This document shows, piece by piece, positions 7,354 to 15,319 of a stretch of 45,140 nt of DNA; the stretch's first letter is position 1, and each line of letters starts with the position of its first letter. The notes beneath the pieces were generated by a model. That model was not told the origin of the DNA. It did no database searches and saw only the letters and a program-made list of their open reading frames with translations. The translations under genes and the position numbers were made by a program. This DNA is from PLA2 sp036273915 (GTDB lineage: Bacteria; Planctomycetota; PLA2), in NCBI GenBank assembly GCA_036273915.1, contig DASUGR010000045.1, positions 1-45,140 on the forward strand, written 5' to 3'.

Positions 7354-8642
7354 GCGAGCAGCTCCGCGAGGCTTCTCGCCTGCCGGTCCGCGGCGCCGCG
7401 GTGGAGCGAGAGGAGAGCGCGCCCCGCCGACGCGAGCGCCTTTCGCCGCGCCTCGTCCGCGAGCAGCGCGCGGAGCGCGGCCGCGAGCGCCGGCCCGTCC
7501 GCGACCTCGAGGCCCGCGCCGGCAGAGAGGACCTCCTCCGCCAGCCGCCGCGCCTTGCCTCGGTGGGGCCCCATGAGCACGGGCACCTCGCAGACGAGCG
7601 GCTCGATCACGTTGTGCAGGCCGACCTCCGGGGTGAAACCGCCGCCGACGTACGCGACGTCCGCCACCTCGTACGCCCGCTGCAACTCCCCCATCGTATC
7701 GAGCACGAGGACGGCCCCCGAGCCCCCCCCGGTTCGCGTCGCGGCGGCGAGCCCCCGCGCGGAGCACGCCCCGAGCAGCGGCGGCACGCGCTCCTGCCGC
7801 CGCGGCGCCACCACCGCCACCAGGTCGACGCCCTCCGCCCGGAGCGCGCGTACCGCGTCGAGCACGGGCCCCTCGTCCTCGGGGAGCGTCGACCCCGCGA
7901 CCAGCACGCGCGCGCCCTCCGGGATCTTCAGCTCCGCGCGCCACGCGGGCAGCGCCGCGGCGTCCATCCGCGCCGCGCCGTCGAACTTGAGGTTGCCCCC
8001 GACGCGGACGCGCGCCACCGGGGCGCCGCGCGCCACGACGTGCCGCGCGTCGGCCTCCGACTGCATGAGCAGGAGGTCCACCCGCCCGAACACGTAGCGC
8101 CAGAACGGCCGCGGGAACGTGCGCGGGCCGGCGTGGCCGGAGGCGATCGCGACCTTCGCGCCGCGCCGCTTCGCGAGCACGACCAGGTTGGGCCAGAGGT
8201 CGGTCTCGACCATCACGTAGAGGCTCGGCCGCACGCGCCCGAGGAAGCGCCGGCAGAAGAGCGGGAGGTCGAGTGGCGAGAACGCGATCGCGTCGACCAC
8301 GCCGGAGAGCCTCTTCAGGGCCATCTCCTTGCCGTAGCGCGACGTGACCGTGAAGAGGAACGGGCGCCGGGGGAGGAGATCGCGCAGCCGCCGCACGAGC
8401 GGCACCGCCGCGGCCGTCTCGCCCGCCGAGGCGGCGTGGATCCAGACGGCGCCCTCCCCCTGCGGGAAGCGCGCGAGGATCTCGGCCGGGAGGATCCCCA
8501 TGCGCTCCTTGAACTGGCCGCGGTAGCGGCCCCGGAGGAGGCGCGCGACAAGCCAGAACGGGAGGCACACGAGCGCCCCCAGGTGGAGCGCGACGTTGTA
8601 GACCGCGTACCAGATGGCCGGGATTCTATCCCCTCCCTCCAC
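7350..8642 (-). CDS. waaA: 3-deoxy-D-manno-octulosonate (Kdo) transferase
   Basis: WaaA (KdtA, GT30) transfers Kdo from CMP-Kdo to lipid IVA. 430 residues as annotated. N-terminal membrane anchor, then IHAASAGETAAA with the catalytic-type Glu near residue 74, VTSRYGKEMA, VMVETDLWPNL, VGGNLKFD, VAGSTLPEDEGPVL and YVGGGFTPEVGLHNVIEPL, which binds the CMP moiety. The GTG at 8642 is the only standard start. However, a TAGAAT box lies inside that extension and homologues begin near Ile-Trp-Tyr, so the true start may be an ATC at 8615 (see findings). First gene of the operon with the PHP and CPBP genes, divergent from purF. Confidence 0.87.
   Translation of the reverse strand: MEGGDRIPAIWYAVYNVALHLGALVCLPFWLVARLLRGRYRGQFKERMGILPAEILARFPQGEGAVWIHAASAGETAAAVPLVRRLRDLLPRRPFLFTVTSRYGKEMALKRLSGVVDAIAFSPLDLPLFCRRFLGRVRPSLYVMVETDLWPNLVVLAKRRGAKVAIASGHAGPRTFPRPFWRYVFGRVDLLLMQSEADARHVVARGAPVARVRVGGNLKFDGAARMDAAALPAWRAELKIPEGARVLVAGSTLPEDEGPVLDAVRALRAEGVDLVAVVAPRRQERVPPLLGACSARGLAAATRTGGGSGAVLVLDTMGELQRAYEVADVAYVGGGFTPEVGLHNVIEPLVCEVPVLMGPHRGKARRLAEEVLSAGAGLEVADGPALAAALRALLADEARRKALASAGRALLSLHRGAADRQARSLAELLA
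8623..8628 (-). promoter_or_regulatory. -10-like TAGAAT within the annotated waaA start
   Basis: TAGAAT on the minus strand lies downstream of the GTG at 8642 and 7 nt before an ATC-Trp-Tyr codon series that matches where Kdo transferases normally begin. If it is the promoter, the GTG start is wrong. Confidence 0.35.
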
Positions 8643-8660
8643 CCCCCTTGCGGGCTCGGG

Positions 8661-8666
8661 TAGACT
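8661..8666 (+). promoter_or_regulatory. -10-like TAGACT upstream of purF
   Basis: GGGTAGACT ends 14 nt before the purF ATG; the same GGGTAGACT occurs at 21901 before the sigma-54 activator. No -35 box is visible. Confidence 0.35.
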
Positions 8667-8680
8667 CCGTGTTTCGCCCC

Positions 8681-10138
8681 ATGTGCGGCATCCTTGGCAT
8701 CCTCGGTCCCGAACCCGTCGCGCCGCACATCCTGAACGGCCTCGTGACGCTCCAGCACCGCGGCCAGGATGCCGGCGGGATCGCGACCTTCTCCAGCCGG
8801 CTGAACCTGCGGAAGCGGTTCGGCCTCGTGCGCGACTCCTTCTCGGACGCGGACGTGAAGGACCTGCCCGGGCCCATCGGGATCGGGCACGTCCGGTACC
8901 CCACCGTCGGCCTCGGCGACGTGGCCGACGCGCAGCCCATGTTCGTGAACTGCCCGTACGGCATCGCGATGGCCCACAACGGCAACGTCACGAACTTCTC
9001 GGCGCTCTGCAAGGATCTCGAGGCGCACGAGCACCGCCAGATCAACTCGTCCTGCGACGTCGAGGTCATCCTCAACGTGTTCGCGGACGGGCTGGCGCGG
9101 GCGCAGGAGCTGCCCTTCTTCGACGCCTGCGCCGAGGCGGCGCGGGCCGTCTATGCCCGGGTGAAGGGCTCCTACAGCGTCGTCGCCGCGGTCCACCAGC
9201 GCGGCCTCGTGGCGCTGCGGGACCCCTTCGGGATCAAGCCGATCGTCTACGGCCGGAAGGGCGACCTCCATGTCGTCGCGAGCGAGTCGTGCGTGCTCGA
9301 CGCGCTCGGCGCGGAGATCGTCCGCGACCTGAAGCCGGGCGAGGTCTTCTTCATCGACCTCGACGGGAACGTCAAGAGCCGCCAGGTGGCGCCGCCGAAC
9401 CACCACCCGTGCGTGTTCGAGTACATCTACTTCGCGCGCCCCGACTCGCTCATCGACGACATCAGCGTCTACAAGACGCGGCTCCGGCTCGGGAAGCACC
9501 TGGCCGAGCTCGTCCGCGCGCGCGGGCTCGAGCCGGACGTGGTGATCCCGGTGCCGGACTCCGCGCGCCCGGCGGCGCAGGCCGCAGCCGAGGAGCTCGG
9601 CGTGAAGCTGCGCGAGGGGCTCCTCAAGAACCGCTACATCGGCCGCACGTTCATCATGCCGAGCCAAGCCGAGCGCCGCCGCTCCGTCCGCCACAAGTAC
9701 TCGCCGATGCGCCTCGAGATCGAGGGCAAGAAGGTCCTCATCGTGGACGACTCGATCGTCCGCGGCACGACGCTCAAGGGGCTCATCCAGATGGTGCGCG
9801 ACGCGGGCGCGAAACAGGTCTACGTCGCGAGCTCCTGCCCGCCGATCCGCCACCCCTGCGTGTACGGGATCGACATGAGCGTGCGCGGCGAATTCGTGGC
9901 GGACGGCCGCGACGAGCGCGAGATCGAGCGCCTCATCGGCGCCGACGCGTTGGTCTACGCGACGATCCCGGGCATGCTCCACGCCGCCAGCGTGGGGAAC
10001 CCGGGGATCCGGCACTTCTGCAAGGCGTGCATGGACGGCAACTACCCGACCGGGGACGTGACCGAGGCGACGCTGCAGGAGATCGAGTCGGAGCGGCTCA
10101 AGTCGCACACCGAGATCGAGGCGGCCAAGGCCCCGTAG
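8681..10138 (+). CDS. purF: Amidophosphoribosyltransferase
   Basis: PurF makes 5-phosphoribosylamine from PRPP and glutamine, the first step of purine synthesis. 485 residues. The start is set by the ATG giving MCGILGILG, because Cys2 must become the N-terminal glutaminase nucleophile after Met removal; an upstream in-frame start would block this. The glutaminase half has LQHRGQDAGGIA and HNGNVTN; the PRPP loop VLIVDDSIVRGTT lies near residue 355. Cys near 243 (HPCVFEY), 385 (SSCPPIRHPC) and 446 (FCKACMDGNYPTG) fit the Fe-S-cluster-containing B. subtilis-type enzyme. No other purine genes are adjacent. Confidence 0.95.
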   Translation: MCGILGILGPEPVAPHILNGLVTLQHRGQDAGGIATFSSRLNLRKRFGLVRDSFSDADVKDLPGPIGIGHVRYPTVGLGDVADAQPMFVNCPYGIAMAHNGNVTNFSALCKDLEAHEHRQINSSCDVEVILNVFADGLARAQELPFFDACAEAARAVYARVKGSYSVVAAVHQRGLVALRDPFGIKPIVYGRKGDLHVVASESCVLDALGAEIVRDLKPGEVFFIDLDGNVKSRQVAPPNHHPCVFEYIYFARPDSLIDDISVYKTRLRLGKHLAELVRARGLEPDVVIPVPDSARPAAQAAAEELGVKLREGLLKNRYIGRTFIMPSQAERRRSVRHKYSPMRLEIEGKKVLIVDDSIVRGTTLKGLIQMVRDAGAKQVYVASSCPPIRHPCVYGIDMSVRGEFVADGRDEREIERLIGADALVYATIPGMLHAASVGNPGIRHFCKACMDGNYPTGDVTEATLQEIESERLKSHTEIEAAKAP

Positions 10139-10160
10139 CCCCCGTCGCCTCGAACGAAAA

Positions 10161-10184
10161 CGGGCAGCCGCATCGGGCTGCCCG
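10161..10184. terminator. Bidirectional intrinsic terminator between purF and ferredoxin
   Basis: A perfect 9-bp stem (CGGGCAGCC/GGCTGCCCG) with a 6-nt loop sits between the convergent genes. On the minus strand it is followed by TTTTCG, on the plus strand by TCGTCGTTTCGTTT, so it can serve both, best for the ferredoxin. Confidence 0.8.
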
Positions 10185-10203
10185 TCGTCGTTTCGTTTGC
10201 GGA

Positions 10204-10464
10204 CTACTTCTGGAAATGCGCGGAGTTGATCTCGATGTATTTCTGCCACTCCTCGGGCACGTCGGCCTCGGGGAAGATGGCCGTCACCGGGCAGACCGGC
10301 TCGCACGCCCCGCAGTCGATGCAGGTGTCCGGGTCGATGTAGAGCTGCTTGCCCTCCTTGCCCTCGGGGTAGCCGTCCCGCGGCTGGATGCAGTCGACCG
10401 GGCACTCCTCGACGCACGCCTTGTCGCAAACCCCGACGCAGGGCTCGCAGATGATGTAAGCCAT
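10204..10464 (-). CDS. Two-cluster ferredoxin (FdxA-like)
   Basis: 86-residue electron-transfer protein. The C-terminal cluster motif CIDCGACEPVCP (Cys48, 51, 54, 58) is a canonical [4Fe-4S] site. The N-terminal half has Cys6, 9, 13, 17, 21 and 25, ending in CPVDCI, the usual context of the first cluster (3Fe or 4Fe) in 7Fe/8Fe ferredoxins. An acidic C-terminal tail follows, as in FdxA. Strong Shine-Dalgarno (AGGAGGG) before the ATG and a possible promoter at 10490-10517. Monocistronic; its partner is not evident. Confidence 0.9.
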   Translation of the reverse strand: MAYIICEPCVGVCDKACVEECPVDCIQPRDGYPEGKEGKQLYIDPDTCIDCGACEPVCPVTAIFPEADVPEEWQKYIEINSAHFQK

Positions 10465-10489
10465 GAATCCCTCCTGCTAGTGGCTGAAG

Positions 10490-10517
10490 ATTATCTAACC
10501 CAGATCGGCCGCGCAAA
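10490..10517 (-). promoter_or_regulatory. Probable promoter of the ferredoxin gene (TTTGCG-N16-GATAAT)
   Basis: GATAAT (10490-10495) lies in an unusually AT-rich stretch with TTTGCG 16 bp upstream on the minus strand, followed by a ribosome site and the ATG. Confidence 0.4.
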
Positions 10518-10532
10518 CTCCCGGCCCGGAAT

Positions 10533-12917
10533 TCACTCCTTCTCCCGGGTGAGCTTTACGGGGCTCGCAATGTCCTTGAGCCCCGAGGGGAAATCCTGCG
10601 GGACCCCTTCGACGGTCTCCCGGATCTTGCCGCGGGCCCGCGCCGAGAACGCCCGGACGCCGAGCTGCGCGGGCTCCCACCCCTCGGCCGCGACGATGAC
10701 CCGGTAGGAGCCCGGCTGGAGGAACGGGGCGGCGATCCGGCCGTCGGGCGTCCGGTCCAGGCGGAAGCACCGAAGGACGTCGCCGAAGTCCTCGTCGTCC
10801 GCGACGACCCCGCGGAACCGGCCGTTCGCGGCGACGTCCCGCATGTCGATCCCCTGCGGGGTCAGGAACCGGACGTGCGCGCCCAAGACCGGCTCCCCGT
10901 CGCCGGTGACGAGGACCGCCGCCTCGGCCGGCTCCTCCACCGCGACCTCGCCGCCGTCGGCGACCGCGACCGGGAACCCCGGGACCGCCGCAGCCAGCAG
11001 CACCGGCCCCTCGGGGACGCCGTCGAGCACGTAGGTGCCGTCCGCGTCGAGTGGGGCGACGCACGGCGCGCGCAGGGGGTTCCCGTCGAGGAGCGCCACG
11101 AAGCCCCGCGGGGCCGGCGTGTCGTGGGGCGAGGGCGCGGCGCCCGGGCGCTCGATCCACGTCCGGAGCACGACCTTGCCGCGGATCGTGCGGCCCGGCA
11201 GGACCTTGACGACAGGGGGTTCCGGGGGCGGTGCCGTGGACACGTCGACGACCGCGCCGCCCGTGCCGACGAACCCCGGCGCCGCGATCTCGACGACGTA
11301 GCGGCCCACCGGCAGGTCGTCGATCACGACCCCCGACGCGCGCGACGGCAGCGCGCGCGAGAGCTTGAGCCCGGTCGCGCCCTCCGCGAGGAGCGTCGCC
11401 CGCGCGAGCGTGCGCTCGCCCGGGTCGAGCGCGATCCGGAGCGTCCCCGCGCGCTCGAGCTGGACCTTCACCTCCGTCCCGGGCGCGGCCTTCCGCTCCG
11501 TGAAGGGAAGGTGAGGATCCGCGACGAGGCCCCGGCAGCCCGGGCCGGGCACGAACGTGACCGCGAGCCGCGGCGGGCCGCGCGGGAGCGGGTCGAGCCG
11601 GAACGCGCCGTCCTCGCCCGTGACCGCGCGGCGAGAGGCCGCCTCGACGACGACGCCGGGAAGCGGCTTGCTGTCCGCGTCGAACACGAACCCCTTGAGC
11701 TCGCGGTCGGCGGGCGGCGGCGTGCAGACGAGCTCGATCTCCCTTGTCTCCCGGGCGGCGAGCGTGACCGAGGTCCCGGTCTCGTCGACGTCCTGGACCC
11801 AGAGGATGCGGTCGCCGGGATCGAGCCCCGTGAACTCAAAGCGACCCTGCCGGTCGGCGCGGCACGTGAGCGTGCCCTCGGGCCCTTGGGAGACGACGGT
11901 GCTGCCCCCCGGCCCCCCCTGAATCCTCCCGCGGAGCGTCGCCCCCGGCTCGAGCGCGATCTTCCCGAGCCTGAGCGTGAGCCCCGCCTCCAGCGCCTCG
12001 AACGTCTCGGTGCGCGCCGGACGGAGGCCTGGCCCCTTCGCGAGGATCGCGTAGCGCTGGCCCGGCACGAGCCCGTCGAACCGCCCCGGCCCGCGCGCGG
12101 GGACGAAGTTCGCGCGGAGCCGCGGCTCCTCGAGCGCCTCCTCGTACCATTCGGGCAGGAGGATGCACTCGCCCGGCGCGTCGAGCGTGACCGCCGAGCC
12201 GGGCGCGAGCTCCATGTCCGTGCGCGCACGCTCCGCGAACGGGTCGAAGAGGACGCGCTGGAGCCGGTCGGCGAAGCCCGGCGCGCTCACGCGGAGGGAG
12301 ACCACGCCGCCGCGGAAGCCCGCGACCGCGAAGTTGCCCTGCGCGTCGGTCGTCGTCGCGCGGCGCGTCGGGAGGCCGTCCGCGAGGACCTCGACCGCCG
12401 CGCCGGCGACCGGCCCCTGCGGGCCGGTGACCACGCCGCTGATCTCGAGGCCGGGGTCGAGCGGGACCTCGATCGTCGTCGGTCCCGCGACGCGGACCCA
12501 GCGCTCGGCGCTCGAGACATACGCGGGGTGGTCGACGACGATCCGGTGCATCCCTTCGGGCAGCAGCAGCGGCGGCGCGAGCGAGAGGCCGCTCGTCCAG
12601 ACGCGCGCGCCGAGCTCGGTCTTCAGGTCGACGCGGTGGGCGCGCCGCGCGGTGAGCGTGACGTCGAAGCCCTTGGCGCCGTCGGCGACCGCGCGCACGC
12701 CGTGGACGACGTCGCTCGCGGTGCGGTCGCCCTCGGCGCGGAGGTCGTACGCACCGGGATCGAGCCCCTCGACCAGCGCGGCGCCGCCGGCGACGGGCGC
12801 CCGCGCGACCGCGAGGCCGTCCTTGTAGGCGACGACCTCGCGCGCCGCGCCGTCGACGCGGACGCGGATGGTGCCGGGCGGCGCGGCGAGAAGCGCGAGG
12901 AGGATCGCTACGAGCAC
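10533..12917 (-). CDS. Exported protein with carboxypeptidase-regulatory-like repeats
   Basis: 794 residues with a short N-terminal signal peptide (Leu/Ala-rich, residues ~2-13). The body is a chain of beta-sandwich repeats of the carboxypeptidase-regulatory/Cna-B-like type, recognisable from recurring patterns such as ISGVVTGPQGPVAGAAV, TTDAQGNFAVAGF, LKGFVFDADSKPLPGVVV, TGEDGAFRLDPLP and IRGKVVL. No enzymatic domain is visible, so a structural or binding role at the envelope is likely (inference). Cys is rare, and no sorting signal is seen at the charged C-terminus. The start is a GTG with TACCTT 9 nt upstream and no Shine-Dalgarno. Confidence 0.75.
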   Translation of the reverse strand: MLVAILLALLAAPPGTIRVRVDGAAREVVAYKDGLAVARAPVAGGAALVEGLDPGAYDLRAEGDRTASDVVHGVRAVADGAKGFDVTLTARRAHRVDLKTELGARVWTSGLSLAPPLLLPEGMHRIVVDHPAYVSSAERWVRVAGPTTIEVPLDPGLEISGVVTGPQGPVAGAAVEVLADGLPTRRATTTDAQGNFAVAGFRGGVVSLRVSAPGFADRLQRVLFDPFAERARTDMELAPGSAVTLDAPGECILLPEWYEEALEEPRLRANFVPARGPGRFDGLVPGQRYAILAKGPGLRPARTETFEALEAGLTLRLGKIALEPGATLRGRIQGGPGGSTVVSQGPEGTLTCRADRQGRFEFTGLDPGDRILWVQDVDETGTSVTLAARETREIELVCTPPPADRELKGFVFDADSKPLPGVVVEAASRRAVTGEDGAFRLDPLPRGPPRLAVTFVPGPGCRGLVADPHLPFTERKAAPGTEVKVQLERAGTLRIALDPGERTLARATLLAEGATGLKLSRALPSRASGVVIDDLPVGRYVVEIAAPGFVGTGGAVVDVSTAPPPEPPVVKVLPGRTIRGKVVLRTWIERPGAAPSPHDTPAPRGFVALLDGNPLRAPCVAPLDADGTYVLDGVPEGPVLLAAAVPGFPVAVADGGEVAVEEPAEAAVLVTGDGEPVLGAHVRFLTPQGIDMRDVAANGRFRGVVADDEDFGDVLRCFRLDRTPDGRIAAPFLQPGSYRVIVAAEGWEPAQLGVRAFSARARGKIRETVEGVPQDFPSGLKDIASPVKLTREKE

Positions 12918-12926
12918 GGGACTCCG

Positions 12927-12932
12927 AAGGTA
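12927..12932 (-). promoter_or_regulatory. -10-like TACCTT, 9 nt from the GTG at 12917
   Basis: TACCTT on the minus strand, 9 nt before the GTG; no ribosome site. A G-tract element (GGGGGTCCGGGGG, 12944-12956) lies just upstream. Confidence 0.35.
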
Positions 12933-12965
12933 TCAGACGCCTAGGGGGTCCGGGGGCGTGCGCGG

Positions 12966-13541
12966 TCACCTGATCCAGGGGTCGGGCCAGAACGGGTCGA
13001 TCCTGCCCCATCCGTCGAGCCCGTGGACCTCGCCGTTGCCGTTCGTAAACTCGATCCAGAAGCCGTCGGATGCGTCCGGAACGAAGCCGCTGACGTCGGC
13101 AACGCTCGGCTCCGGGGCCGGGCTCTCCGCGGCGACTACGCGCTTGCCATGGGCGGCGTAGCAGAGCCGCACGGAGCGCCAGTCCTCGTCGTGCTCGCGG
13201 AAGTAGGCGAGGCGGTAGGTGACGCGGCGACCGACGGGGAGGAGCGCGCCCCGGTACACGGGCTCGCGCGCGAGGGTCCGCGTGCAGACGGGGAGTATCT
13301 CGCCGGTGCGCCGGTGCTCGGTCGTCGTCTGATCGTCGACGGACGGCAGGTAGCGGCGCGCGGCGCGTTCGTCGACGAGGCCGACGGCCGTCAGCACGCG
13401 GAGCACGGGTCGCCGCACGGCGAGGAACCGGTCCGCGGGGCCGTCGGCGGGAGCCTCGTTCGGAGGGAGCGCGACCTGGAGCGTCGCGGCGCCGAGCGCC
13501 AGGATCGCCCCGGCGCCGAGGAGTGTGGCGACGACGCGCAC
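12966..13541 (-). CDS. Hypothetical exported or anchored protein, 191 aa
   Basis: Starts at a GTG giving VRVVATLLGAGAILALG, a hydrophobic signal or anchor segment, followed by a polar domain with no recognised family. The C-terminus is Trp/Gly-rich (DGWGRIDPFWPDPWIR). A longer in-frame extension to 13661 is possible, but its composition (Pro/Arg-rich) is not gene-like and a TATGAT box sits 6 nt before the GTG, which supports the shorter form. Function unknown. Confidence 0.6.
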   Translation of the reverse strand: MRVVATLLGAGAILALGAATLQVALPPNEAPADGPADRFLAVRRPVLRVLTAVGLVDERAARRYLPSVDDQTTTEHRRTGEILPVCTRTLAREPVYRGALLPVGRRVTYRLAYFREHDEDWRSVRLCYAAHGKRVVAAESPAPEPSVADVSGFVPDASDGFWIEFTNGNGEVHGLDGWGRIDPFWPDPWIR

Positions 13542-13547
13542 GGGTTC

Positions 13548-13553
13548 ATCATA
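13548..13553 (-). promoter_or_regulatory. -10-like TATGAT, 6 nt from the GTG at 13541
   Basis: Near-consensus -10 hexamer on the minus strand, 6 nt before the GTG, making a leaderless transcript likely and deciding between the two possible starts. Confidence 0.45.
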
Positions 13554-13655
13554 GGCGGCCCTCGCGACCGGTTGAGGCGGACGGACGACGGCGCGCGGGT
13601 TCCGCGCCGATGTCTGGGGGGTCCCGGGGCCCGAATCCGCGGCCGGCCGTTCGAG

Positions 13656-13661
13656 TAGCAT
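13656..13661 (+). promoter_or_regulatory. -10-like TAGCAT, 11 nt from the ATG at 13673
   Basis: TAGCAT on the plus strand in a GC-rich context, 11 nt before the ATG; no Shine-Dalgarno. Confidence 0.3.
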
Positions 13662-13672
13662 TCCATTGGGAC

Positions 13673-14164
13673 ATGCGGAAGGCGGCGCGCGTCTGCTTGC
13701 GGATGTACGCGGGCGAGGGTCCCGCGCTGCCGGTCATCGTCATCGTCTGCGGACTCACGCTCGTGTACGAGACCTGGTTCTTCCCCCTCGGATGGGGTGC
13801 CACGGCACGCCCCCGCGAGTGGCAGCTTGACCACTGGCTGCTCCTCGTGCTCGGCACCAGCTACGCGGTGTGGAGCTTCCTGCGGGCGCGGGGCACGGTG
13901 GATCCCGGGGCAGGCCTCTGGTTCGTGCTCGCCGCGTACGGCCTCTGGATGCGCCTCCTGTGCTTCGTGATCCTCTTCGGTTTCCTGCCGTCGTGGGGCG
14001 ACCGAAGCATGGGCGAGGACTTCGCCGGCCATCCGGGCGGCTTCTTCATCAAGGTCCACCGGTACGGCGGGCTGCTCGCCTTCGCGATGGGGCTCGGGAT
14101 GGTCGCGTGGTGCAGCCGCCCGATCACCGGGCGAGGGGATAGGGCAGGAAGCGCGCCTCCCTGA
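13673..14164 (+). CDS. Hypothetical membrane protein, 163 aa
   Basis: About four hydrophobic segments (roughly residues 18-38, 56-73, 84-106 and 128-146) separated by short loops. No recognised family. The ATG at 13673 gives MRKAARVCLRM; a longer frame extends upstream but its composition is Arg/Pro-rich and unlike coding sequence. The 3' end overlaps the convergent gene at 14124 by 41 bp. Confidence 0.6.
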   Translation: MRKAARVCLRMYAGEGPALPVIVIVCGLTLVYETWFFPLGWGATARPREWQLDHWLLLVLGTSYAVWSFLRARGTVDPGAGLWFVLAAYGLWMRLLCFVILFGFLPSWGDRSMGEDFAGHPGGFFIKVHRYGGLLAFAMGLGMVAWCSRPITGRGDRAGSAPP

Positions 14165-15134
14165 GGTTCCTGTGGGGCGGAGGGGGCAGCACGAGCGCGG
14201 CCGGAGGATGCCCCGCCTTGCGGATCTCGTTCTCGGCCGCGACCACGTACTTGACCGGCACCTCAGGATCGGCTTCGATCCGCGCCGGCGGCGAGGAACG
14301 GATCCAGCCCGCGAGCTCCCTCAGGTCGTCCGTCTCGCGGCCATCCCACACGTAGCGCGCGCGGGTCGCCACGTGCGCGGTGTGGCGCGGAACGCCGTCG
14401 TCCCACGAAGACCTCATCGGAGGCCACATCATGTCGCGGTACCCGGTCGCGAGAATGCGCAACGCGGGGCCATCGGCACCCGTGATGGGAGCCGGGAGCG
14501 CGAGAGCGGGCCAGTACTCGCGGCTGTAGTCCGCGTCGAGATCGCGCGCCTCTCCTTGCGACCTGGCGAAACGCTCGACGAGGATAAGCACCTTCGCGTG
14601 TCCTTGCTCCGCGGCGAGAACGCCGAGCCATCCGAGGAACAGGAACGGGACATCCTGGTCGAGCCGGAGCAGGACGTCGCAGTCCCGATAGCGCTCCAAA
14701 AACTCCCCCACCTCAGCGAGGCAAACGGTGCGCTGCTTCCACACGATGGCGCCAGCGATGTCGATCGTCAAGATCACGCGGGAACGGTCGGAGTGCGGCG
14801 CGTCGTAGAACGACTCGCCCTCGGACGCGACCGGCAGGGTCAGCTCGGTCAAGTCCTTCTGGTTGAATCCGGTGTAGGCGGAGAACGGCCGGATCGCGGC
14901 CATCGCGCGCATCCGGAGCCCGGTCGTGCCGAGCAACGCCAGCGCCGCGAACGCGGCCGCGCCGAGCCGGATCCCGCGCGGCAGCGGCCGGCCGAGCGCC
15001 AAGATCGCGCCCAAGAGCGCGAGCGTCCCGAGGAACACGAGCCACTCGAAGTCGAGCGAGGTCCGGATCACCCACGCCGCGATGCCCGGTGCCACGGCGA
15101 GAGCGATGGTCGCGTACGAGATGGCCTTGCTCAT
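14124..15134 (-). CDS. Membrane protein with possible duplicated ExbD-like domain
   Basis: 336 residues starting at an ATG (MSKAISY). Two or three N-terminal membrane segments (~5-20, 28-45, 52-75), then a soluble region. Residues ~115-180 read VILTIDIAGAIVWKQRTVCLAEVGEFLERY, then VLLRLDQDVPFLFLGWLGVLAAEQGHAKVLIL, the order seen in ExbD/TolR periplasmic domains (beta strand, x-loop, helix, 'aD.dvp' strand, helix, strand). A second, weaker copy may lie at ~275-325 (RYVWDGRETDDLRELAGWI, ARIEADPEVPVKYV). The ExbD relation is my inference from pattern only; no ExbB or TonB gene is adjacent. Confidence 0.55.
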   Translation of the reverse strand: MSKAISYATIALAVAPGIAAWVIRTSLDFEWLVFLGTLALLGAILALGRPLPRGIRLGAAAFAALALLGTTGLRMRAMAAIRPFSAYTGFNQKDLTELTLPVASEGESFYDAPHSDRSRVILTIDIAGAIVWKQRTVCLAEVGEFLERYRDCDVLLRLDQDVPFLFLGWLGVLAAEQGHAKVLILVERFARSQGEARDLDADYSREYWPALALPAPITGADGPALRILATGYRDMMWPPMRSSWDDGVPRHTAHVATRARYVWDGRETDDLRELAGWIRSSPPARIEADPEVPVKYVVAAENEIRKAGHPPAALVLPPPPHRNLREARFLPYPLAR

Positions 15135-15305
15135 GGTCCCGCCGCCGCGCTCGGCATCCAGACCGCGATTGATTCCAGGCGTGCGGCCCGCTGCCGCATC
15201 TTCCCCAAGGTACCCGAGACGCGGGCTCCGCGGGCCCTGGGTCGTGGCGGCCTCGAGTCCGCGAGCGACATCGACGTTTCCCCGGAACGCGTCGGCCCCC
15301 TCCCG

Positions 15306-15311
15306 TATGTT
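15306..15311 (+). promoter_or_regulatory. -10-like TATGTT, 8 nt from the HNH-gene ATG
   Basis: TATGTT lies 8 nt before the ATG at 15320, with no Shine-Dalgarno. The region 15282-15330 is shared with the relic at 3584-3632. Confidence 0.45.
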
Positions 15312-15319
15312 GCTATGGA

